From an uncultured Sphingomonadaceae bacterium (lineage in GTDB: Bacteria; Pseudomonadota; Alphaproteobacteria; Sphingomonadales; Sphingomonadaceae): a stretch of DNA of 64,000 bases. Shown piece after piece: positions 18,823-27,776 of the stretch; position 1 is the first letter of the stretch, and the number at the start of each line of letters is the position of its first letter. A program made the position numbers and the translations under genes. Under the pieces are notes generated by a model, which was not told the origin of the DNA, made no database searches, and was given only the letters and a program-made list of their open reading frames with translations. The stretch lies in NCBI GenBank assembly GCA_947495985.1, contig CANMBD010000001.1:868001-932000 (forward strand). The letters are read 5' to 3'.

Positions 18823-20510
18823 TAAGGAGAAACAAGATCGGCACGAAGGCCCACATCGATTTTTTCCTTCAGGCGCTGCATATCTTCAGCATCAGCGAAT
18901 AATTTCGCTGATTTCCAAGCATAGCGCGCCTCATATTTGCGGCCGACCGCCCAATAGGCATCACCCAGATGCTCGTTTATCGTCGGATCTTGCGGCTCCC
19001 CTGCCCGGGCCAGCTCCAGATACCCGACCGCTTTCTCATGTTCACCGGTGACATAATAGGCCCAGCCCAGAGAATCAGTGATTGCGGGGGAAGATGAACG
19101 AAGTTTATGTGCTCTGCGAATGGCAGCGATCGCGGAAGCGGTATTTTCGCGGCGTTCCAGCTGCGCATAACCCAGATAGTTCAATATGCTCGCTGAATCA
19201 GGTTGCAGCATGTCGGCTTTTTTCAGTGAGTTTAAACCTGCAGGCCAAAGTCCAGCCTGTTCCTGTGCCGCCCCCAGTGACAGCCAGTATGATGCCAGCA
19301 GCGCATCTGGAGCGCCTCGCTTTTCCGCCAACGTTATAGCATGTTCAAACGCCGTAGCGGCCTCTTTATGATTGCCGCTTGCCTGAAGCAGCTGCCCCAG
19401 CAAAGCCCTCAATTCAGGTGTCTCAGGCATGGCGTCAGTGATTTTGCCCAAACGTTTTTGCGCGCTTGTGTAATCTTCATCATCAACATAGCGCGCCACC
19501 TCCATGCTGATGGCTAACAAGGCGTAGGCACTGTCACTGGCTATTTCTTTGAGTGCTGTCCGGGCGGCCTGATTATTTTCGGTATTGCCGTAAGCCTCAG
19601 CCAAAATAAGCTGTCCATAGTCATTGTCTGGGGAAATCCGGGCGGCTGCTTGTGCGCTAACCAAGCCCAGAAAATAGGTCCGCTGGGATCCCAAGTCAGA
19701 TGCCAACCGCTGCAGAAGAAAGCTTGTTCCGACCTGCGTATCCAACCTTTGGGAAAACACCTTACCTCTGCCAAGCTCGATATCCTGGAACATCTTCCTT
19801 TCCGGACCCGTGCGTTTTCTATTCAATATTCCCAGAGCAGTCTGTTCGTCGCCCTTGGCCAGGAAATGACGGGCAATGACAATACGCACCGGAGCCATGC
19901 GCGCTTCATTGCGATCAACAATCGCATCGATCAGTTGCATGACATCGTCTTCGTAGCCGCGAGCCAAAGCGTGCAATATCAACTGTTCCTGATGATAATA
20001 GGTACCGGTTGTGTCTTTCTTGGCCGCCGCAAGATCCGCAAGCGGGCTTTTTCGATCAGCAGTGGAAAGCCAAGCGTTCAGAAATGGCGTTAAAAAACCG
20101 AAATTCTGCAAGGATTCAAGCTGCAAAGAGGCGATTTCGGCTGCCTTGTAGTCGCGACGTGAAAAGGCCTCAGCAAATAATAGCAAAGGCATTTCCGCAT
20201 CAATACCGCCGCGTGTGTCCAAGGTCCGGACCGCTTTGATTGCCAGATCAAAATCGCCGGATTCAATCGCTTTCACGTAAGCCTTGCTCGCCAACAACAG
20301 GTTGTCCGGCTGTTCCTTCAGCGTCTCTGCATAGATAGCCGCAGCGGCGTCCGGTTTGTCCGACGATTCTGCCAATCGTGCTTCGACATATCGATTAAGC
20401 GCATCAGCTCCATTGCTCCGCTTGGCGAGAGCCGGGCTACTCAATAATGCGGCAATGATGAATACGCCAAAACCTGTTTTACATATTGGGGTAATTGGGA
20501 CCTCCGCCAC
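18822..20510 (-). CDS. Exported tetratricopeptide repeat protein
   Basis: About 562 residues. A hydrophobic signal segment (KTGFGVFIIAALLSSPALA) leads into at least eight TPR-like helical repeats, clearest in NHKEAATAFEHAITLAEKRG, GLNSLKKADMLQPDSASILN and GEHEKAVGYLELARAGEPQD. It is presumably a periplasmic or membrane-attached scaffold. The start is uncertain: no ATG lies near the signal segment. The GTG at 20510 gives a short n-region and overlaps the end of the ETF-quinone oxidoreductase gene by 32 bp; a TTG at 20522 and ATGs at 20615 and 20690 would require longer overlaps. Sequence upstream of 20510 is clearly constrained by the other gene. Confidence 0.83.
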   Translation of the reverse strand: MAEVPITPICKTGFGVFIIAALLSSPALAKRSNGADALNRYVEARLAESSDKPDAAAAIYAETLKEQPDNLLLASKAYVKAIESGDFDLAIKAVRTLDTRGGIDAEMPLLLFAEAFSRRDYKAAEIASLQLESLQNFGFLTPFLNAWLSTADRKSPLADLAAAKKDTTGTYYHQEQLILHALARGYEDDVMQLIDAIVDRNEARMAPVRIVIARHFLAKGDEQTALGILNRKRTGPERKMFQDIELGRGKVFSQRLDTQVGTSFLLQRLASDLGSQRTYFLGLVSAQAAARISPDNDYGQLILAEAYGNTENNQAARTALKEIASDSAYALLAISMEVARYVDDEDYTSAQKRLGKITDAMPETPELRALLGQLLQASGNHKEAATAFEHAITLAEKRGAPDALLASYWLSLGAAQEQAGLWPAGLNSLKKADMLQPDSASILNYLGYAQLERRENTASAIAAIRRAHKLRSSSPAITDSLGWAYYVTGEHEKAVGYLELARAGEPQDPTINEHLGDAYWAVGRKYEARYAWKSAKLFADAEDMQRLKEKIDVGLRADLVSP

Positions 20511-22134
20511 CTTCGGGTACAACCCAGTTGATATTCTGGTTCGGGTCTTTGATATCACAGGTTTTGCAGTGGACGCAATTCTGCGCGTTGATCTGGAATT
20601 TCGGATTGCCGGCATCGTCCTCGACAAATTCATAAACCCCCGCCGGGCAGTAACGCTGTGATGGTCCCGCAAATACCGGTAGATTGACATCCACCGGCAT
20701 AGATGCGTCCTTCAATTGCAAGTGAACCGGCTGATCTTCTTCATGGTTGGTATTGGATAAAAATACCGAAGACAAGCGATCAAAGCTTATCACGCCATCG
20801 GGTTTTGGATATTCGATAGGTTCACAATGTTCTGCCCGTTTCAGGCGCGTATGATCCGGATGGTGCTTCATCGTGAACGGCATTTTGATTTTGAAGTTCT
20901 CTGCCCACATGTTGATGCCAGCGATGATCGATCCGAGGAAATCGCCATATTTTTCGGCGGCAGGCAACACATTGCGAACGACGCGCAGTTCTTCACGCAC
21001 CCAACTATTTTCATAAGCAGTACCATAGGCTGCCAATTCATCGCTCTGGCGATCCGCTAAAATCGCTTCAAAGGCGGCTTCTGCCGCCATCATTCCGGTT
21101 TTCATCGCTGTATGCGTGCCCTTGATCCGCGGAACATTCACAAAACCGGCTGAACAGCCGATCAGCGCACCGCCGGGGAAAAACAGTTTCGGTACAGACT
21201 GGAAACCGCCGTCATTAATTGCGCGGGCACCATAGGAAATGCGTTTGCCACCTTCCAAAATCTTGCGGATTTCTGGGTGCTGCTTCCAACGCTGCATCTC
21301 CTCAAACGGAGACAGATAGGGGTTTTCATAGTTGAGCCAGGTGACGAAACCCAGAGCCACCTGGTTATCAGCCTGGTGATAGAGGAAGCCACCGCCATTG
21401 GCGCCGGCTGTCAACGGCCAGCCTTGGCTATGGATGACACGGCCTGGAACATGTTTGTCAGGATCAATATCCCAAAGTTCCTTGATACCAAGCCCGTAAA
21501 TCTGCGGTTCGCTATCAGCATCCAGCGCAAATTTATTCTTCAGAATCTTTGTAAGATGTCCGCGTACACCCTCTGCAAAAAAAGTATATTTTGCATGAAG
21601 TTCCAGACCGGGCTGATAATCAGGCTTGTGACTACCATCGCGTGCCACGCCCATATCACCGGTCGCTACGCCCTTCACCGAGCCATCATCATTGTAGAGG
21701 ATTTCGGCGGCTGCGAAGCCGGGGAAAATTTCAACACCCATGTTTTCCGCTCGCTCTCCCAGCCAGCGGCACAGATTTCCGAGAGAACCGGTGTAAGTTC
21801 CCTTATTATGCATGAACGGCGGCGTCATGATGTGCGGAATCGAATATTTCTTTTTCTTGGTAAGTACCCAATGCTGATTGTCGGTCACGGGAACCGCCGC
21901 CATGGGGCAATCTTCTTCGCGCCAATTGGGAAGCAGTTCATCAAGTGCTTTTGGATCAATAACTGCACCGGACAGGATATGAGCACCGATTTCGGAACCT
22001 TTTTCCAAAATACATACAGAGAGATCCTTGCCCGCTTCATCGGCCATTTGTTTGAAGCGGATAGCCGCGCTTAGTCCTGCTGGCCCCCCTCCAACAATGA
22101 CCACGTCATAAGGCATAGATTCTCGTTCACTCAT
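20479..22134 (-). CDS. Electron transfer flavoprotein-ubiquinone oxidoreductase
   Basis: A 551-residue inner-membrane flavoprotein that passes electrons from electron-transfer flavoprotein to quinone. N-terminal FAD site DVVIVGGGPAGLSAAIRF; internal LIGCSAGFVNVPRIKGTHTAM; C-terminal 4Fe-4S site with QNCVHCKTCDIKDP plus an upstream RYCPAGVYEF cysteine. The start MSERESMPYDVVIVGGG (ATG at 22134) is chosen because it puts the FAD motif near residue 10; the frame stays open 93 bp upstream without homologous sequence. Divergent from the uracil-DNA-glycosylase-like gene with 128 bp between. Confidence 0.94.
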   Translation of the reverse strand: MSERESMPYDVVIVGGGPAGLSAAIRFKQMADEAGKDLSVCILEKGSEIGAHILSGAVIDPKALDELLPNWREEDCPMAAVPVTDNQHWVLTKKKKYSIPHIMTPPFMHNKGTYTGSLGNLCRWLGERAENMGVEIFPGFAAAEILYNDDGSVKGVATGDMGVARDGSHKPDYQPGLELHAKYTFFAEGVRGHLTKILKNKFALDADSEPQIYGLGIKELWDIDPDKHVPGRVIHSQGWPLTAGANGGGFLYHQADNQVALGFVTWLNYENPYLSPFEEMQRWKQHPEIRKILEGGKRISYGARAINDGGFQSVPKLFFPGGALIGCSAGFVNVPRIKGTHTAMKTGMMAAEAAFEAILADRQSDELAAYGTAYENSWVREELRVVRNVLPAAEKYGDFLGSIIAGINMWAENFKIKMPFTMKHHPDHTRLKRAEHCEPIEYPKPDGVISFDRLSSVFLSNTNHEEDQPVHLQLKDASMPVDVNLPVFAGPSQRYCPAGVYEFVEDDAGNPKFQINAQNCVHCKTCDIKDPNQNINWVVPEGGGGPNYPNM

Positions 22135-22262
22135 TGTATTTTTCCTGTATTCAACTCGACAAAATTTTCTTACATTCGCCCTACCGCAAACGGCAACCCT
22201 TTGGACAGAAACATGCTTGCCCGCCAATTGACCAATTCGTCAACTCATGACTCTATGCATAG

Positions 22263-23060
22263 ATGATTTTTTCTGCGTCTGCACCTGATGAAAACACGTC
22301 TGCCGAGCAGATAGAAAGCCTTCGCGACTGGTGGAGCCTGGCGGGTGTTGATCTGCATTATAACGATAAACCATCTGCGCTATTGGGCGATACAGCTCCT
22401 GCCATCAAGCCAGCGGAACCAAAGCCAGTTGTTCCGACTGCCCCTACGGAAAGCAAGCCTGATTTAGCAAAAGCAAAGCCGCCCACTGCATGCGTCAGCG
22501 ACAATTATCCGGCAGAGCACAACCAGTTTGTCGCATGGTTATCACAACCTGAAAACTTGATCGAAGCGCAATGGTCGCAAAATCATGTTTTGCCGAGCGG
22601 CGTCATCGAGCCGGAAATCATGGTTATTGTTGGAATGCCGGAACAGGGAAATTTGCAAGAAAATTCACATTTTTCTCAGAAAAGCGCAGCCCTGTTGGCG
22701 AATATGCTGAGAGCCATAGAATGCGATTCGGATCAAATATATTTAGCTTCAATCTCTTTGGCACGCTCATATGACGGTCGTATTGACCCACAATATCAGG
22801 AGCCGCTTAAAAAACGGATGCTCCATCATATCGAATTAGTGCAGCCAAAGCGGATTATCGCCTTTGGTGAAACGCCGTCGCACTTGTTTTTTGGCGAAAA
22901 CTTGCTCACAGCGCGCAAAAATAAACAATTTGTTAACCATATTTCAGCCAAAACCGAAGCAATTGCTACGTTTCATCCACGAATTTTGATCGAAAGACCG
23001 GAATTCAAAGCAGAAGCGTGGAAAGATTTACAATTGCTGACGAGGATTTCGAGTAGATGA
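22263..23060 (+). CDS. Uracil-DNA glycosylase family protein with altered catalytic motif
   Basis: A 265-residue protein. The C-terminal half resembles family 4 uracil-DNA glycosylases: RIIAFGETPSHLFFGE, then the second active-site motif TFHPRILIERPEFKAEAWKDLQLL (His238, Pro239). The first motif, normally GEAPG-x-x-E-D, reads GMPEQGNLQENSH here (about 124-136), and the four cysteines that bind the iron-sulfur cluster in family 4 are not seen. Residues 40-75 form a Pro/Ala/Lys-rich linker. Either a distinct subfamily or a catalytically altered member. Stop overlaps the lytic transglycosylase start by 4 bp. Confidence 0.75.
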   Translation: MIFSASAPDENTSAEQIESLRDWWSLAGVDLHYNDKPSALLGDTAPAIKPAEPKPVVPTAPTESKPDLAKAKPPTACVSDNYPAEHNQFVAWLSQPENLIEAQWSQNHVLPSGVIEPEIMVIVGMPEQGNLQENSHFSQKSAALLANMLRAIECDSDQIYLASISLARSYDGRIDPQYQEPLKKRMLHHIELVQPKRIIAFGETPSHLFFGENLLTARKNKQFVNHISAKTEAIATFHPRILIERPEFKAEAWKDLQLLTRISSR

Positions 23061-24820
23061 AAAACCAGTTTTCCTTTAATTTGAAACTTGCGGCTTCCGC
23101 TGCCCTTATTGCTCTCCCCTTGACGCCGGCGCTGGCGAAAGATGGTGGCGCAGTGTTGTTCAAAAGCTCGTCGATCGCGAAAGATATTCCGTCACAATTA
23201 AAGCGCAAACAATCCGAACATTATCGCGCGATTTTCAAAGCGATGGGCGGCAATGAATGGGACATAGCAAAGAATTTGATTGCTGATGCGCCCAATGGTC
23301 CTCTGAAATCCATTACTCAGGCAGAATATTTTCTCGCGGCAAATTCTCCGCGCGCTGAATTGGGACCGCTTCTGGTTCTGGTCAATGAAGCTCCGCATAT
23401 TCCGCAGGCTGCCCAGCTGGGTCGTCTGGCAAAAAAGCGCGGCGCTCAATTGCTTCCAAATCTTCCGCAGCGGCGTAATCTTTCTTACGTCCCGGGCCTA
23501 CCCATTCGTAAAAAACCCAAAGCGATTGAATCGGACAATGCCGCCAATGCCATTCGCGGCCGCATTTTAGGTTTCATCAAGAATGATAGCCCGCAATCGG
23601 CGGAGGCGCTGCTTTTCGAGACCGAGAATGTCCTTTCTTCCGATGCGCGCACGGAACTGGAACAGCGAGTGGCGTGGTCATATTATATCGAAAATGACGA
23701 CAGGTCCGCTCAACGCATGGCGCAAAAGGCCCAGAAAGGCAGCGGCCCCTGGGTTGCTCACGCTGATTGGGTTGCAGGTCTGTCTTCCTGGCGGTTGAAC
23801 GACTGCCAAACGGCCGCTGCTGCCTTTGATAATGTTGGCCGGCGCGCTGCCAACGCTGATTTGCAAGCCGCCGGACTCTATTGGGGTGCGCGCTCCGACA
23901 TTGCCTGTGGTCAGCCGCAAAAAGCGCAAGGCAAGCTAAAGATAGCCGCCAAACGCAGCGACAGTTTTTACGGACTGCTGGCTGCGCAGACTTTGGGCAT
24001 GGATATAGCAGCGAAAAAATCCAATGCCGGATTTGAAAAAGGCGACTGGAAGACGCTGAAGCAGCATGAAAACGTCAAGGCCGCAATTGCCCTGGTCGAA
24101 ATTGGCGAGGATGGACTCGCCGATGAAGTTTTGCGGCATCAGGCGCGGATCGGCAATTCCAGTGATCATGCCGCACTGTTAAAGCTGGCACGCGAGCTTA
24201 GCCTGCCGCGTACGCAACTATGGCTAGCCCATCATGCGCCTCGCGGGTTCAAACCCGATGCACAGGCCCGCTTTCCCGCTCCCAAATGGAAACCGGACGG
24301 TGGATGGCGCGTGGACCCAGCCCTTGTCTATGCCCATACATTGCAGGAATCTGCCTTTCGTAGCAAAGCCGTCAGCCCGGCCAATGCCATTGGCTTGATG
24401 CAGGTTCGTCCCGGAACAGCTGGAGATATCGCCCGGGCAAACGGACAGAGTTTTCAGAAATCGCAACTATTCGAACCATCGACCAATCTGGAATATGGCC
24501 AGTCCTATCTCGAATATCTCGGTAGTTCGTCTATCACCGGCGGCAAGCTGCCCAAGGTGGCCGCAGCTTACAATGCCGGCCCGGGATCGGTCCAGCGCTG
24601 GAATAGCGAAGTTCAAGATAAAGACGATCCACTGCTCTATATGGAGAGCATTCCCTTTGTCGAAACCCGGGGATATGTCTCGATTATATTGCGCAATTAC
24701 TGGATGTATGAGCAGCAAGCCGGAATTAAATCAGCCAGCCTGAGCACGCTTGCTCAGAATAAATGGCCTGTTTTCCCTAGAAAGCCAACCAAAAGCAAAA
24801 CACGCTTTACGTCCAACTAG
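23057..24820 (+). CDS. Soluble lytic murein transglycosylase (SLT family)
   Basis: A 587-residue periplasmic enzyme. The signal peptide is about residues 1-27 (AALIALPLTPALA). A long alpha-helical, TPR-like superhelix follows (about 50-400), as in Slt70, then the catalytic SLT domain with Glu431 in TLQESAFRSKAVSPANAIGLMQ, plus the AAYNAGPGSVQRW motif. It cleaves peptidoglycan glycan strands to 1,6-anhydromuropeptides, possibly recycled with the AmpD-like amidase at 55.9-56.6 kb. It overlaps the upstream glycosylase-like gene by 4 bp and ends before a bidirectional hairpin. Confidence 0.92.
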   Translation: MKNQFSFNLKLAASAALIALPLTPALAKDGGAVLFKSSSIAKDIPSQLKRKQSEHYRAIFKAMGGNEWDIAKNLIADAPNGPLKSITQAEYFLAANSPRAELGPLLVLVNEAPHIPQAAQLGRLAKKRGAQLLPNLPQRRNLSYVPGLPIRKKPKAIESDNAANAIRGRILGFIKNDSPQSAEALLFETENVLSSDARTELEQRVAWSYYIENDDRSAQRMAQKAQKGSGPWVAHADWVAGLSSWRLNDCQTAAAAFDNVGRRAANADLQAAGLYWGARSDIACGQPQKAQGKLKIAAKRSDSFYGLLAAQTLGMDIAAKKSNAGFEKGDWKTLKQHENVKAAIALVEIGEDGLADEVLRHQARIGNSSDHAALLKLARELSLPRTQLWLAHHAPRGFKPDAQARFPAPKWKPDGGWRVDPALVYAHTLQESAFRSKAVSPANAIGLMQVRPGTAGDIARANGQSFQKSQLFEPSTNLEYGQSYLEYLGSSSITGGKLPKVAAAYNAGPGSVQRWNSEVQDKDDPLLYMESIPFVETRGYVSIILRNYWMYEQQAGIKSASLSTLAQNKWPVFPRKPTKSKTRFTSN

Positions 24821-24827
24821 GATTTGG

Positions 24828-24866
24828 AAAAACCGGATGAGCTATTATAAGCCCATCCGGTTTCTT
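24828..24866. terminator. Bidirectional hairpin terminator between slt and ahcY
   Basis: AAACCGGATG (24830-24839) pairs with CATCCGGTTT (24854-24863). A-rich sequence lies on the left and T-rich on the right, so it can serve both convergent genes. Confidence 0.65.
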
Positions 24867-24896
24867 CATTAATAGAGACCAATCAATAGCGCCAAC

Positions 24897-26315
24897 TTAA
24901 TAGCGATAGTGATCGGGCTTGAACGGACCTTCAGGTGTGACGCCAATATAATCAGCCTGTTCCTGTGATAATTTGGTCAGTTGCACGCCCAATTTCGCGA
25001 GATGCAGCTCAGCTACTTTCTCGTCGAGATGCTTTGGCAGAACGTAAACATCGTTCTTATACTGTTCAGGCCGCAACCACAGTTCAATCTGCGCCATCAC
25101 CTGGTTGGTGAAGCTTGCTGACATCACGAAGCTCGGGTGACCGGTGGCACAACCGAGATTGACCAGACGTCCCTGCGCCAGAATGATGAGCTTCTTGCCA
25201 TCTGGAAATTCGACTTCATCGACCTGCGGCTTGATTTCGTTCCACTTCATGTTTTGTAGACCGGCAATCTGGATTTCGCTGTCGAAATGGCCGATATTGC
25301 AGACAATCGCGCGGTCTTTCATCTCGCGCATGTGATCAACGGTGATCACGTCTTTATTGCCTGTGGCGGTCACGAAGATATCAGCGCGTTTGGTCGCTTC
25401 TTCCATGGTGACAACTTCATAGCCTTCCATTGAAGCCTGCAAAGCACAGATGGGATCGACCTCAGTCACGATGACACGCGCGCCGCCGTTGCGGAGCGAG
25501 TCAGCAGACCCTTTGCCAACATCACCAAAGCCAGCCACACAGGCCACTTTACCAGCCAACATCACGTCGGTAGCGCGGCGAACAGCATCGACCAGCGACT
25601 CTTTACAACCATAGAGGTTGTCGAATTTCGATTTGGTCACACTGTCGTTCACATTGATCGCCGGGAAAGGTAACTTGCCTTGTTTGGCGAGGTCATAGAG
25701 ACGGTGAACACCAGTGGTGGTTTCTTCCGAAACACCCTTAATGGTCTCAACCGTCTTGGTCAGATAGCCCGGACGTTCGGCCACAAAGCGCTTCAGCGTC
25801 GCAACAAAGACTTCTTCTTCCTCATTTTCAGGTGTGAACAGCTCTTCACCAGCTTCCACGCGTGCACCCCAAAGCGCAAACATGGTTGCATCACCGCCGT
25901 CATCCAGAATCAGGTTGCAGGTTTCTTCTGGACCCCAGTCGAAGATACGCTCGACATAAGCCCAATATTCTTCCAGCGTTTCGCCCTTGATGGCGAATAC
26001 TGGTGTTCCACCAGCCGCGATCGCAGCTGCGGCATGATCCTGTGTTGAATAGATGTTGCAGGAAGCCCAGCGCACTGTTGCGCCCAGTGCCAGAAGTGTT
26101 TCGATCAACACCGCTGTCTGAATTGTCATGTGCAACGAACCGGTAATCCGTGCGCCTTTCAAAGGCTGTTCAGCACCAAATTCCTCGCGCAAAGCCATCA
26201 GGCCGGGCATTTCAGTTTCGGCAATCTCGATTTCCTTACGACCGAAATCGGCCAGGGAAATATCCTTGATCACATAGTCCTGTGTTTGTGTATCCGCTGC
26301 GGTAGCCACATTCAT
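24897..26315 (-). CDS. ahcY: Adenosylhomocysteinase (S-adenosyl-L-homocysteine hydrolase)
   Basis: A 472-residue cytoplasmic enzyme that splits S-adenosylhomocysteine into adenosine and homocysteine in the SAM cycle. Recognisable segments are [14 protein letters not shown], the NAD-binding [29 protein letters not shown], and the C-terminal KPDHYRY that completes the neighbouring NAD site. It carries the insert of about 40 residues typical of the longer bacterial/plant form. ATG at 26315 is chosen because AAGGAG is 5 bases upstream; ATGs at 26366 and 26369 lack homologous N-terminal sequence. A palindrome at 26397-26420 and a hairpin at 26334-26359 lie upstream. Confidence 0.96.
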   Translation of the reverse strand: MNVATAADTQTQDYVIKDISLADFGRKEIEIAETEMPGLMALREEFGAEQPLKGARITGSLHMTIQTAVLIETLLALGATVRWASCNIYSTQDHAAAAIAAGGTPVFAIKGETLEEYWAYVERIFDWGPEETCNLILDDGGDATMFALWGARVEAGEELFTPENEEEEVFVATLKRFVAERPGYLTKTVETIKGVSEETTTGVHRLYDLAKQGKLPFPAINVNDSVTKSKFDNLYGCKESLVDAVRRATDVMLAGKVACVAGFGDVGKGSADSLRNGGARVIVTEVDPICALQASMEGYEVVTMEEATKRADIFVTATGNKDVITVDHMREMKDRAIVCNIGHFDSEIQIAGLQNMKWNEIKPQVDEVEFPDGKKLIILAQGRLVNLGCATGHPSFVMSASFTNQVMAQIELWLRPEQYKNDVYVLPKHLDEKVAELHLAKLGVQLTKLSQEQADYIGVTPEGPFKPDHYRY

Positions 26316-26333
26316 TCTCCTTGAAAGACGAAT

Positions 26334-26359
26334 TGCCGCACCGGAAATTCCGGGCGGCA
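26334..26359 (-). promoter_or_regulatory. Stable hairpin in the ahcY leader
   Basis: On the minus strand TGCCGC-CCGGAA pairs with TTCCGG-T-GCGGCA, a 12-bp stem with almost no loop, ending 18 bases before the ahcY ATG and just upstream of the AAGGAG ribosome binding site. It does not match the SAH or SAM riboswitch cores that I know; function unknown. Confidence 0.45.
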
Positions 26360-26396
26360 GTTTCATCATTCCTTAGCTTCTTGCGGCTTTGGAAGC

Positions 26397-26420
26397 AAAT
26401 ATAAAGATGTCTTTATATTT
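26397..26420 (-). promoter_or_regulatory. Operator-like palindrome upstream of ahcY (SahR-type site candidate)
   Basis: A perfect inverted repeat with 11-base half-sites AAATATAAAGA and TCTTTATATTT separated by TG. It lies about 82 bases upstream of the ahcY start, between it and the upstream secreted-protein gene. ATAAAGA-N2-TCTTTAT resembles sites described for SahR, the ArsR-family SAH-responsive regulator of SAM-cycle genes; that attribution is from memory of the motif. Confidence 0.6.
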
Positions 26421-26432
26421 ATAATTTAGTTA

Positions 26433-26930
26433 TCAATTTTCGCTTGATGCGATAACAATCCCACAGCGACCACCTGGTAAATTCGGTGACAATCCGTGAA
26501 ACTGGGAAATATTCACCAGCGATGAAAGCTTACCGTCACTATCTGCCGCAGAATTTGCCAGATCTTTCATGGTCTTGCATTCTGACAAATCACCGGAACC
26601 GGCACCATATTTATTGGCCAAGGAAACTGCATAACGATCATAGTGCTTCATCGCCTGTTTCTTGTTCCGGCCCTTCGAAAAATGTCCCCGAAGTATGCCA
26701 TTGCCAAGTTTTAACACCGGCTTTTTGTCGCGAACGAAACGGTTATAATGCGGCAGAACATCATGTTCCGACTTCACGCAACGTAGCGCGGCAACCATGA
26801 GTCGGGATTGCAGGTCCCGAACATGAGCGGCATCTGCTGCTGCCGGTGTCCAGCAGGCTGCTTGAGCGGATCCCGCCAATGTGACGCTTGTGATCATCCC
26901 GACCAAAATGGATTTGTTAAACTTAGACAT
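26433..26930 (-). CDS. Small secreted protein of unknown function
   Basis: A 165-residue protein. Residues 1-24 are a signal peptide ending GSAQA, so the mature protein begins near A25 in the periplasm. Four cysteines (AACWTP, ALRCVKS, LSECKTM, GGRCGIV) could form two disulfides. The central part is basic (LRGHFSKGRNKKQAMKHYDRYA). No family was recognised. It is upstream of ahcY on the same strand but the operator-like palindrome separates them, so cotranscription is doubtful. Confidence 0.72.
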   Translation of the reverse strand: MSKFNKSILVGMITSVTLAGSAQAACWTPAAADAAHVRDLQSRLMVAALRCVKSEHDVLPHYNRFVRDKKPVLKLGNGILRGHFSKGRNKKQAMKHYDRYAVSLANKYGAGSGDLSECKTMKDLANSAADSDGKLSSLVNISQFHGLSPNLPGGRCGIVIASSEN

Positions 26931-27066
26931 TCCCCTAATCCCCTATTCCCATTGAGGACTAAACAATTGTTCTTTCTGGCTTAGGGAATTTCTAAAGGCG
27001 TTGGTTAAGCGATATTCAGCATCCAAGTAGCGATAAATATGGGATAATCGTAATCTTCACCTGATT

Positions 27067-27627
27067 TCATGCGCTGCCAAACTGACCTGACAACATGCCT
27101 GGATCAATCCCTTGCGCCTTCCAGGCCATCTCCCATTTATCGTTGGCCTCGGTTTCATAGAGCCATTCTGGCTCCCCTTGTGTCACCGACCATCCGTTTT
27201 GGGTCAGTTCTTGCTCCAACTGCCCTGCTCCCCAACCGGAATAACCCAGCGCGGCGATCCATTTTTTTGGACCACGATTTTTGGCGATGGCGCCCAAAAT
27301 ATCGAGCGAGCTGCTCAACCCCCAGCGTTTACCAACCTGCAAGGTATCCGACAGATTGAAATCGAGACTATGGAGAATGAAACCCCGATGCACCTCAACA
27401 GGTCCACCGACGAAAACACCGCGATCTTCCAAAGCCTCTGATTCAATGTCAAATTGTTCCAAAATGCCATGGAAACTGATGTTGGTTGATGTTTCACCGA
27501 TATTGATGCCGAGTGCACCATGCTCATCGTGCGAGCAAATCGCGATGATGGACCGGGCAAACCGCGGATCAGCCATGCCCGGTGTCGCAAGCAAAAACTG
27601 GCCGGAGAAATAGAACGGATCATCCAT
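27067..27627 (-). CDS. YqgE/AlgH family protein
   Basis: A 186-residue protein matching the AlgH/YqgE family throughout: FSGQFLLATPGMADPRFARSIIAICSH at the N-terminus, GVFVGGPVEVHRGFILHS in the middle and ALGYSGWGAGQLEQELTQNGW towards the end. The biochemical function is not established; AlgH was named from alginate regulation in Pseudomonas. Stand-alone gene divergent from the peroxiredoxin gene, 149 bp apart. Confidence 0.9.
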   Translation of the reverse strand: MDDPFYFSGQFLLATPGMADPRFARSIIAICSHDEHGALGINIGETSTNISFHGILEQFDIESEALEDRGVFVGGPVEVHRGFILHSLDFNLSDTLQVGKRWGLSSSLDILGAIAKNRGPKKWIAALGYSGWGAGQLEQELTQNGWSVTQGEPEWLYETEANDKWEMAWKAQGIDPGMLSGQFGSA

Positions 27628-27776
27628 GTCATTAGCATAAGTTACTTATCACGCCGTGCCCATGGTAAATTCGATAAACGGAGCATTATCATTACATTGC
27701 TTGCAATTTCATGATGCTGTCACCACAACAGAATAACAAACATCGATATCCCCAAAATTTGTAAGGAGCGACAAAC

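Noticed and set aside
21277..22074. 265-codon plus-strand open frame opposite ETF-quinone oxidoreductase
   Set aside because: Antisense shadow of a highly conserved enzyme with intact FAD and iron-sulfur motifs; no recognisable domain in the antisense product.
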